A program made the position numbers and the translations under genes. Shown here one piece after another: positions 54,501-64,000 of a stretch of 64,000 nt of DNA. The stretch comes from Auanema rhodensis (taxonomy: Eukaryota; Nematoda; Chromadorea; Rhabditida; Rhabditidae): the NCBI GenBank assembly GCA_964057225.1, contig OZ059897.1, positions 19,654,001-19,718,000 on the forward strand, given 5' to 3'. Under the pieces are notes generated by a model. That model saw only the letters and a program-made list of their open reading frames with translations, was not told the origin of the DNA and made no database searches. How positions within the stretch are numbered: the stretch's first letter is position 1; each line of letters opens with the position of its first letter.

Positions 54501-57500
54501 ATTGCTTCCAAAAACATTTTGACAAAAATTTTTTCGAAAAATTTCAAAATAATTTAGCAAAAAGTAGATGTTTTTAGATTCCATTTTTCAAGGCAAAGAC
54601 GATAGACAATGTTATTCAACGAAAAAATTAATTCTTCAGGGTGAAAATCGAGGATATAAGTGTGAACTTATATCAGTTGATATCTCGGTGCATTTTTAAG
54701 CTAGCTCAAATCTGATAACACAGATCGACGCAGCTTAAAAATCCGCATCGAATGCACTATACTACATTGAGAAACGCTTAATACAAAAATTAGTTATGAT
54801 CGTTTGAAAAATGATGCATTAGTGTATGTTGAGTTTCCATGTACACTCAACATTGCTTCCAAAAACATTTTGACAAAAATTTTTTCGAAAAATTTCAAAA
54901 TAATTTAGCAAAAAGTAGATGTTTTTAGATTCCATTTTTCAAGGCAAAGACGATGGACAATGTTATTCAACGAAAAAATTAATTCTTCAGGGTGAAAATC
55001 GAGGATATAAGTGTGAACTTATATCAGTTGATATCTCGGTGCATTTTTAAGCTAGCGCAAATCTGATAACACAGATCGACGCAGCTTAAAAATCCGCATC
55101 GAATGCACTATACTACATTGAGAAACGCTTAATACAAAAATTAGTTATGATCGTTTGAAAAATGATGCATTAGTGTATGTTGAGTTTCCATGTACACTCA
55201 ACATTGCTTCCAAAAACATTTTGACAAAAATTTTTTCGAAAAATTTCAAAATAATTTAGCAAAAAGTAGATGTTTTTAGATTCCATTTTTCAAGGCAAAG
55301 ACGATGGACAATGTTATTCAACGAAAAAATTAATTCTTCAGGGTGAAAATCGAGGATATAAGTGTGAACTTATATCAGTTGATATCTCGGTGCATTTTTA
55401 AGCTAGCGCAAATCTGATAACACAGATCGACGCAGCTTAAAAATCCGCATCGAATGCACTATACTACATTGAGAAACGCTTAATACAAAAATTAGTTATG
55501 ATCGTTTGAAAAATGATGCATTAGTGTATGTTGAGTTTCCATGTACACTCAACATTGCTTCCAAAAACATTTTGACAAAAATTTTTTTGAAAAAATTCAA
55601 AATAATTTAGCAAAAAGTAGATGTTTTGAGATTCCTTTTTTCAAGGCAAAGACGATGGACAATGTTATTCAACGAAAAAATTATTTCTTCAGGGTGAAAA
55701 TCGAGGATATAAGTGTGAACTTATATCAGTTGATATCTCGGTGCATTTTTAAGCTAGCGCAAATCTGATAACACAGATCGACGCAGCTTAAAAATCCGCA
55801 TCGAATGCACTATACTACATTGAGAAACGCTTAATACAAAAATTAGTTATGATCGTTTGAAAAATGATGCATTAGTGTATGTTGAGTTTCCATGTACACT
55901 CAACATTGCTTCCAAAAACATTTTGACAAAAATTTTTTCGAAAAATTTCAAAATAATTTAGCAAAAAGTAGATGTTTTTAGATTCCATTTTTCAAGGCAA
56001 AGACGATAGACAATGTTATTCAACGAAAAAATTAATTCTTCAGGGTGAAAATCGAGGATATAAGTGTGAACTTATATCAGTTGATATCTCGGTGCATTTT
56101 TAAGCTAGCGCAAATCTGATAACACAGATCGACGCAGCTTAAAAATCCGCATCGAATGCACTATACTACATTGAGAAACGCTTAATACAAAAATTAGTTA
56201 TGATCGTTTGAAAAATGATGCATTAGTGTATGTTGAGTTTCCATGTACACTCAACATTGCTTCCAAAAACATTTTGACAAAAATTTTTTCGAAAAATTTC
56301 AAAATAATTTAGCAAAAAGTAGATGTTTTTAGATTCCATTTTTCAAGGCAAAGACGATGGACAATGTTATTCAACGAAAAAATTAATTCTTCAGGGTGAA
56401 AATCGAGGATATAAGTGTGAACTTATATCAGTTGATATCTCGGTGCATTTTTAAGCTAGCGCAAATCTGATAACACAGATCGACGCAGCTTAAAAATCCG
56501 CATCGAATGCACTATACTACATTGAGAAACGCTTAATACAAAAATTAGTTATGATCGTTTGAAAAATGATGCATTAGTGTATGTTGAGTTTCCATGTACA
56601 CTCAACATTGCTTCCAAAAACATTTTGACAAAAATTTTTTTGAAAAAATTCAAAATAATTTAGCAAAAAGTAGATGTTTTTAGATTCCTTTTTTCAAGGC
56701 AAAGACGATGGACAATGTTATTCAACGAAAAAATTATTTCTTCAGGGTGAAAATCGAGGATATAAGTGTGAACTTATATCAGTTGATATCTCGGTGCATT
56801 TTTAAGCTAGCGCAAATCTGATAACACAGATCGACGCAGCTTAAAAATCCGCATCGAATGCACTATACTACATTGAGAAACGCTTAATACAAAAATTAGT
56901 TATGATCGTTTGAAAAATGATGCATTAGTGTATGTTGAGTTTCCATGTACACTCAACATTGCTTCCAAAAACATTTTGACAAAAATTTTTTCGAAAAATT
57001 TCAAAATAATTTAGCAAAAAGTAGATGTTTTTAGATTCCTTTTTTCAAGGCAAAGACGATGGACAATGTGATTCAACGAAAAAATTATTTCTTCAGGGTG
57101 AAAATCGAGGATATAAGTGTGAACTTATATCAGTTGATATCTCGGTGCATTTTTAAGCTAGCGCAAATCTGATAACACAGATCGACGCAGCTTAAAAATC
57201 CGCATCGAATGCACTATACTACATTGAGAAACGCTTAATACAAAAATTAGTTATGATCGTTTGAAAAATGATGCATTAGTGTATGTTGAGTTTCCATGTA
57301 CACTCAACATTGCTTCCAAAAACATTTTGACAAAAATTTTTTCGAAAAATTTCAAAATAATTTAGCAAAAAGTAGATGTTTTTAGATTCCATTTTTCAAG
57401 GCAAAGACGATAGACAATGTTATTCAACGAAAAAATTAATTCTTCAGGGTGAAAATCGAGGATATAAGTGTGAACTTATATCAGTTGATATCTCGGTGCA

Positions 57501-58610
57501 TTTTTAAGCTAGCTCAAATCTGATAACACAGATCGACGCAGCTTAAAAATCCGCATCGAATGCACTATACTACATTGAGAAACGCTTAATACAAAAATTA
57601 GTTATGATCGTTTGAAAAATGATGCATTAGTGTATGTTGAGTTTCCATGTACACTCAACATTGCTTCCAAAAACATTTTGACAAAAATTTTTTCGAAAAA
57701 TTTCAAAATAATTTAGCAAAAAGTAGATGTTTTTAGATTCCATTTTTCAAGGCAAAGACGATGGACAATGTTATTCAACGAAAAAATTAATTCTTCAGGG
57801 TGAAAATCGAGGATATAAGTGTGAACTTATATCAGTTGATATCTCGGTGCATTTTTAAGCTAGCGCAAATCTGATAACACAGATCGACGCAGCTTAAAAA
57901 TCCGCATCGAATGCACTATACTACATTGAGAAACGCTTAATACAAAAATTAGTTATGATCGTTTGAAAAATGATGCATTAGTGTATGTTGAGTTTCCATG
58001 TACACTCAACATTGCTTCCAAAAACATTTTGACAAAAATTTTTTTGAAAAAATTCAAAATAATTTAGCAAAAAGTAGATGTTTTTAGATTCCTTTTTTCA
58101 AGGCAAAGACGATGGACAATGTTATTCAACGAAAAAATTATTTCTTCAGGGTGAAAATCGAGGATATAAGTGTGAACTTATATCAGTTGATATCTCGGTG
58201 CATTTTTAAGCTAGCGCAAATCTGATAACACAGATCGACGCAGCTTAAAAATCCGCATCGAATGCACTATACTACATTGAGAAACGCTTAATACAAAAAT
58301 TAGTTATGATCGTTTGAAAAATGATGCATTAGTGTATGTTGAGTTTCCATGTACACTCAACATTGCTTCCAAAAACATTTTGACAAAAATTTTTTCGAAA
58401 AATTTCAAAATAATTTAGCAAAAAGTAGATGTTTTTAGATTCCTTTTTTCAAGGCAAAGACGATGGACAATGTGATTCAACGAAAAAATTATTTCTTCAG
58501 GGTGAAAATCGAGGATATAAGTGTGAACTTATATCAGTTGATATCTCGGTGCATTTTTAAGCTAGCGCAAATCTGATAACACAGATCGACGCAGCTTAAA
58601 AATCCGCATC
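51591..58610 (+). repeat. 4- to 8-mer region with TTCGAA-loss plus T215G pairs
   Basis: A core of four recurs: TTCGAA-loss/A233T, T215G (AATGTGATTC)/A233T, GATAG, GATGG. T215G monomers start at 51942, 54048, 56856 and 58260. G308T (GCTAGCTC) in the monomers at 54399 and 57207, exactly 2808 bp apart, shows that 53697-56504 was copied as an 8-mer; the copy from 56505 lacks one GATGG monomer. The unit at 55452 has T177G, which opens a chance reading frame at 55541-55768. Confidence 0.75.
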
Positions 58611-60014
58611 GAATGCACTATACTACATTGAAAAACGCTTGATACAAAAATTAGTTATGATCTTTTGAAAAATGATGCATTAGTGTATGTTGAGTTTCCA
58701 TGTACACTCAACATTGCTTCCAAAAACATTTTGACAAAAATTTTTTCGAAAAATTTCAAAATAATTTAGCAAAAAGTAGATGTTTTTAGATTCCATTTCT
58801 CAAGGCAAAGACGATAGACAATGTTATTCAACGAAAAAATTAATTCTTCAGGGTGAAAATCGAGGATATAAGTGTGAACTTATATCAGTTGATATCTCGG
58901 TGCATTTTTAAGCTAGCGCAAATCTGATAACACAGATCGACGCAGCTTAAAAATCCGCATCGAATGCACTATACTACATTGAGAAACGCTTAATACAAAA
59001 ATTAGTTATGATCGTTTGAAAAATGATGCATTAGTGTATGTTGAGTTTCCATGTACACTCAACATTGCTTCCAAAAACATTTTGACAAAAATTTTTTCGA
59101 AAAATTTCAAAATAATTTAGCAAAAAGTAGATGTTTTTATATTCCATTTTTCAAGGCAAAGACGATAGACAATGTTATTCAACGAAAAAATCAATTCTTC
59201 AGGGTGAAAATCGAGGATATAAGTGTGAACTTATATCAGTTGATATCTCGGTGCATTTTTAAGCTAGCGCAAATCTGATAACACAGATCGACGCAGCTTA
59301 AAAATCCGCATCGAATGCACTATACTACATTGAGAAACGCTTAATACAAAAATTAGTTATGATCGTTTGAAAAATGATGCATTAGTGTATGTTGAGTTTC
59401 CATGTACACTCAACATTGCTTCCAAAAACATTTTGACAAAAATTTTTTCGAAAAATTTCAAAATAATTTAGCAAAAAGTAGATGTTTTTATATTCCATTT
59501 TTCAAGGCAAAGACGATAGACAATGTTATTCAACGAAAAAATTAATTCTTCAGGGTGAAAATCGAGGATATAAGTGTGAACTTATATCAGTTGATATCTC
59601 GGTGCATTTTTAAGCTAGCGCAAATCTGATAACACAGATCGACGCAGCTTAAAAATCCGCATCGAATGCACTATACTACATTGAGAAACGCTTAATACAA
59701 AAATTAGTTATGATCGTTTGAAAAATGATGCATTAGTGTATGTTGAGTTTCCATGTACACTCAACATTGCTTCCAAAAACATTTTGACAAAAATTTTTTC
59801 GAAAAATTTCAAAATAATTTAGCAAAAAGTAGATGTTTTTATATTCCATTTTTCAAGGCAAAGACGATAGACAATGTTATTCAACGAAAAAATTAATTCT
59901 TCAGGGTGAAAATCGAGGATATAAGTGTGAACTTATATCAGTTGATATCTCGGTGCATTTTTAAGCTAGCGCAAATCTGATAACACAGATCGACGCAGCT
60001 TAAAAATCCGCATC
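58611..60014 (+). repeat. TTTTATATT block: lead monomer plus homogeneous triplet
   Basis: A GAAAAACGCTTGATAC/ATCTTTTG monomer with all five A (58611, 351 bp) is followed by three near-identical G179T monomers (58962, 59313, 59664). The first of the three alone has AAAATCAATTC. The lead and first monomers match the pair at 46679-47380 about 11.9 kb upstream. G179T and the T to C change remove two in-frame stops and create the chance frame at 59051-59278. Confidence 0.8.
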
Positions 60015-60365
60015 GAATGCACTATACTACATTGAGAAACGCTTAATACAAAAATTAGTTATGATCGTTTGAAAAATGATGCATTAGTGTATGTTGAGTT
60101 TCCATGTACACTCAACATTGCTTCCAAAAACATTTTGACAAAAATTTTTTCGAAAAATTTCAAAATAATTTAGCAAAAAGTAGATGTTTTTAGATTCCTT
60201 TTTTCAAGGCAAAGACGATGGACAATGTTATTCAACGAAAAAATTATTTCTTCAGGGTGAAAATCGAGGATATAAGTGTGAACTTATATCAGTTGATATC
60301 TCGGTGCATTTTTAAGCTAGCGCAAATCTGATAACACAGATCGACGCAGCTTAAAAATCCGCATC
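60015..60365 (+). repeat. Single A233T monomer between two homogeneous blocks
   Basis: This is a CTTTTTT/A233T/GAGG monomer with the normal TTCGAA core, separating the G179T triplet from the A162G tetramer. The same type is common at 5.6-29 kb. Confidence 0.8.
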
Positions 60366-61769
60366 GAATGCACTATACTACATTGAGAAACGCTTAATAC
60401 AAAAATTAGTTATGATCGTTTGAAAAATGATGCATTAGTGTATGTTGAGTTTCCATGTACACTCAACATTGCTTCCAAAAACATTTTGACAAAAATTTTT
60501 TCGAAAAATTTCAAAATAATTTAGCAGAAAGTAGATGTTTTTAGATTCCATTTTTCAAGGCAAAGACGATGGACAATGTTATTCAACGAAAAAATTAATT
60601 CTTCAGGGTGAAAATCGAGGATATAAGTGTGAACTTATATCAGTTGATATCTCGGTGCATTTTTAAGCTAGCGCAAATCTGATAACACAGATCGACGCAG
60701 CTTAAAAATCCGCATCGAATGCACTATACTACATTGAGAAACGCTTAATACAAAAATTAGTTATGATCGTTTGAAAAATGATGCATTAGTGTATGTTGAG
60801 TTTCCATGTACACTCAACATTGCTTCCAAAAACATTTTGACAAAAATTTTTTCGAAAAATTTCAAAATAATTTAGCAGAAAGTAGATGTTTTTAGATTCC
60901 ATTTTTCAAGGCAAAGACGATGGACAATGTTATTCAACGAAAAAATTAATTCTTCAGGGTGAAAATCGAGGATATAAGTGTGAACTTATATCAGTTGATA
61001 TCTCGGTGCATTTTTAAGCTAGCGCAAATCTGATAACACAGATCGACGCAGCTTAAAAATCCGCATCGAATGCACTATACTACATTGAGAAACGCTTAAT
61101 ACAAAAATTAGTTATGATCGTTTGAAAAATGATGCATTAGTGTATGTTGAGTTTCCATGTACACTCAACATTGCTTCCAAAAACATTTTGACAAAAATTT
61201 TTTCGAAAAATTTCAAAATAATTTAGCAGAAAGTAGATGTTTTTAGATTCCATTTTTCAAGGCAAAGACGATGGACAATGTTATTCAACGAAAAAATTAA
61301 TTCTTCAGGGTGAAAATCGAGGATATAAGTGTGAACTTATATCAGTTGATATCTCGGTGCATTTTTAAGCTAGCGCAAATCTGATAACACAGATCGACGC
61401 AGCTTAAAAATCCGCATCGAATGCACTATACTACATTGAGAAACGCTTAATACAAAAATTAGTTATGATCGTTTGAAAAATGATGCATTAGTGTATGTTG
61501 AGTTTCCATGTACACTCAACATTGCTTCCAAAAACATTTTGACAAAAATTTTTTCGAAAAATTTCAAAATAATTTAGCAGAAAGTAGATGTTTTTAGATT
61601 CCATTTTTCAAGGCAAAGACGATGGACAATGTTATTCAACGAAAAAATTAATTCTTCAGGGTGAAAATCGAGGATATAAGTGTGAACTTATATCAGTTGA
61701 TATCTCGGTGCATTTTTAAGCTAGCGCAAATCTGATAACACAGATCGACGCAGCTTAAAAATCCGCATC
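60366..61769 (+). repeat. Four identical monomers in a row (A162G, 1404 bp)
   Basis: Monomers at 60366, 60717, 61068 and 61419 all carry AGCAGAAAG and appear identical over their whole length. It is the longest run of one monomer type on the right side. A162G is otherwise seen only at 31942 and 35100, where it is linked to CATTAAGAAAC, a change absent here. Confidence 0.85.
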
Positions 61770-63874
61770 GAATGCACTATACTACATTGAGAAACGCTTA
61801 ATACAAAAATTAGTTATGATCGTTTGAAAAATGATGCATTAGTGTATGTTGAGTTTCCATGTACACTCAACATTGCTTCCAAAAACATTTTGACAAAAAT
61901 TTTTTTGAAAAAATTCAAAATAATTTAGCAAAAAGTAGATGTTTTTAGATTCCTTTTTTCAAAGCAAAGACGATGGACAATGTTATTCAACGAAAAAATT
62001 ATTTCTTCAGGGTGAAAATCGAGGATATAAGTGTGAACTTATATCAGTTGATATCTCGGTGCATTTTTAAGCTAGCGCAAATCTGATAACACAGATCGAC
62101 GCAGCTTAAAAATCCGCATCGAATGCACTATACTACATTGAAAAACGCTTGATACAAAATTAGTTATGATCTTTTGAAAAATGATGCATTAGTGTATGTT
62201 GAGTTTCCATGTACACTCAACATTGCTTCCAAAAACATTTTGACAAAAATTTTTTCGAAAAATTTCAAAATAATTTAGCAAAAAGTAGATGTTTTTAGAT
62301 TCCATTTTTCAAGGCAAAGACGATGGACAATGTTATTCAACGAAAAAATTAATTCTTCAGGGTGAAAATCGAGGATATAAGTGTGAACTTATATCAGTTG
62401 ATATCTCGGTGCATTTTTAAGCTAGCGCAAATCTGATAACACAGATCGACGCAGCTTAAAAATCCGCATCGAATGCACTATACTACATTGAGAAACGCTT
62501 AATACAAAAATTAGTTATGATCGTTTGAAAAATGATGCATTAGTGTATGTTGAGTTTCCATGTACACTCAACATTGCTTCCAAAAACATTTTGACAAAAA
62601 TTTTTTCGAAAAATTTCAAAATAATTTAGCAAAAAGTAGATGTTTTTAGATTCCATTTTTCAAGGCAAAGACGATAGACAATGTTATTCAACGAAAAAAT
62701 TAATTCTTCAGGGTGAAAATCGAGGATATAAGTGTGAACTTATATCAGTTGATATCTCGGTGCATTTTTAAGCTAGCGCAAATCTGATAACACAGATCGA
62801 CGCAGCTTAAAAATCCGCATCGAATGCACTTTACTACATTGAGAAACGCTTAATACAAAAATTAGTTATGATTGTTTGAAAAATGATGCATTAGTGTATG
62901 TTGAGTTTCCATGTACACTCAACATTGCTTCCAAAAACATTTTGACAAAAATTTTTTCGAAAAATTTCAAAATAATTTAGCAAAAAGTAGATGTTTTTAG
63001 ATTCCATTTTTCAAGGCAAAGACGATGGACAATGTTATTCAACGAAAAAATTAATTCTTCAGGGTGAAAATCGAGGATATAAGTGTGAACTTATATCAGT
63101 TGATATCTCGGTGCATTTTTAAGCTAGCGCAAATCTGATAACACAGATCGACGCAGCTTAAAAATCCGCATCGAATGCACTATACTACATTGAGAAACGC
63201 TTAATACAAAAATTAGTTATGATCGTTTGAAAAATGATGCATTAGTGTATGTTGAGTTTCCATGTACACTCAACATTGCTTCCAAAAACATTTTGACAAA
63301 AATTTTTTTGAAAAAATTCAAAATAATTTAGCAAAAAGTAGATGTTTTTAGATTCCTTTTTTCAAGGCAAAGACAATGGACAATGTTATTCAACGAAAAA
63401 ATTATTTCTTCAGGGTGAAAATCGAGGATATAAGTGTGAACTTATATCAGTTGATATCTCGGTGCATTTTTAAGCTAGCGCAAATCTGATAACACAGATC
63501 GACGCAGCTTAAAAATCCGCATCGAATGCACTATACTACATTGAGAAACGCTTAATACAAAATATAGTTATGATCGTTTGAAAAATGATGCATTAGTGTA
63601 TGTTGAGTTTCCATGTACACTCAACATTGCTTCCAAAAACATTTTGACAAAAATTTTTTCGAAAAATTTCAAAATAATTTAGCAAAAAGTAGATGTTTTT
63701 AGATTCCATTTTTCAAGGCAAAGACGATAGACAATGTTATTCAACGAAAAAATTAATTCTTCAGGGTGAAAATCGAGGATATAAGTGTGAACTTATATCA
63801 GTTGATATCTCGGTGCATTTTTAAGCTAGCGCAAATCTGATAACACAGATCGACGCAGCTTAAAAATCCGCATC
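61770..63874 (+). repeat. Recurrence of the 1052-bp 3-mer, then mixed monomers
   Basis: 61770 (TTCGAA-loss, CAAAGC), 62121 (350 bp) and 62471 (GATAG) match the order seen at 40012-41063. They are followed by 62822 (private CTTTACTAC and ATTGTTTG), 63173 (TTCGAA-loss with GACAATGG) and 63524 (private AAAATATAG, GATAG). Confidence 0.8.
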
Positions 63875-64000
63875 GAATGCACTATACTACATTGAGAAAC
63901 GCTTAATACAAAAATTAGTTATGATCGTTTGAAAAATGATGCATTAGTGTATGTTGAGTTTCCATGTACACTCAACATTGCTTCCAAAAACATTTTGACA
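63875..64000 (+). repeat. Partial monomer at right window edge
   Basis: It contains the first 126 bases of a standard GAGAAACGCTTAATAC monomer, cut by the window end in the A-run before the TTCGAA palindrome. The array therefore continues to the right, and very likely to the left as well. Confidence 0.95.

Larger units (their letters stand above)
1..64000 (+). repeat. Satellite DNA array, 351-bp monomer, 182 full copies
   Basis: The window is a single head-to-tail tandem array. The phrase GAATGCACTATACTACATTG recurs every 351 bases with point variants. The count closes exactly: 174 monomers of 351 bp and 8 of 350 bp end at 63874, and a partial monomer fills 63875-64000. All copies share one orientation, with no inversion, gap or foreign insertion. 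Consensus G+C is about 31%. Neighbouring monomers differ at only a few bases, and groups of monomers repeat as higher-order units. Such arrays are typical of eukaryotic heterochromatin, often at or near centromeres; that location is inferred. AT-rich monomers of 140-360 bp with internal dyads are common in insects, but the family is not recognised. No coding, tRNA, rRNA or mobile-element sequence is present anywhere. Confidence 0.98.

Noticed and set aside
55541-55768. 75-codon open frame in the monomer at 55452
   Set aside because: T177G removes the usual TAG at 177-179, and A233T removes TAA at 231-233. All other monomers are closed in this frame, so it is a chance frame in non-coding satellite.
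59051-59278. 75-codon open frame in the monomer at 58962
   Set aside because: G179T and a T to C change at 232 remove the same two stops by different mutations. The neighbouring G179T monomers are closed, which argues against selection for coding.
1-64000. CRISPR array
   Set aside because: The repeat period is 351 bp with no unique spacers; all of each period is repeated, and no cas gene is present.
1-64000. Bacterial or viral origin of the sequence
   Set aside because: A gene-free tandem array of this length with point-variant higher-order repeats is not a known bacterial or viral arrangement, and no coding sequence from either is present.

Overview
The whole window is one uninterrupted tandem array of an AT-rich satellite DNA. 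I read 182 complete monomers plus a 126-base partial one at the right edge, all head to tail in one orientation. The monomer is 351 bp (consensus about 31% G+C by hand count). Eight monomers are 350 bp because one A is missing from an A-run near base 36-40. There is no gene, RNA gene, transposon, CRISPR array or unrelated spacer, and no stretch of non-satellite sequence. Such a long homogeneous array points to eukaryotic constitutive heterochromatin (pericentromeric, centromeric or subtelomeric). The length, AT-richness and internal dyads resemble arthropod, especially insect, satellites. That guess is weak, and I do not recognise the family.

Numbering: base 1 of the window is taken as base 1 of monomer 1 (GAATGCACTA...). 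Monomer n starts at 1+351(n-1) up to the first 350-bp unit at 33697. Later starts shift left by one after each 350-bp unit (33697, 36855, 39311, 40363, 41415, 49136, 50539, 62121). 'Consensus position' below means position within this monomer.

Internal anatomy: each monomer carries an inverted repeat at 77-104, a palindromic A/T block around TTCGAA at 132-143, two mutually exclusive stems within 251-289, a small dyad at 272-285, and a long hairpin-capable element at 294-344. Positions 56-129 are almost invariant. Most subtype-defining changes lie at 21-53, 130-206, 215-261 and 339.

Layout, read from diagnostic base changes: a 5-mer higher-order repeat (1-3060); a GGGTAT-subtype region with periodic marker monomers (3061-8424); a 10-mer, 3510-bp higher-order repeat in four copies (8425-21762); a 7-mer of 2457 bp (21763-26325); short alternating units (26326-30888); a 9-mer of 3158 bp in two copies plus a rearranged third (30889-39660); a 3-mer of 1052 bp (39661-41764); 2-mers and 3-mers marked by A153G (41765-45976); a mixed region (45977-51590); a 4- to 8-mer region (51591-58610); and small homogeneous blocks at the right (58611-64000). 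Two subfamilies hold almost separate territories: GGGTAT/CTTG monomers at 2.8-34.4 kb (one outlier at 42.8 kb), and monomers that lost the TTCGAA core from 32.3 kb onward. The pattern fits repeated local unequal exchange or conversion with a few longer-range transfers. The few short open frames exist only because point changes removed stop codons from non-coding monomers.
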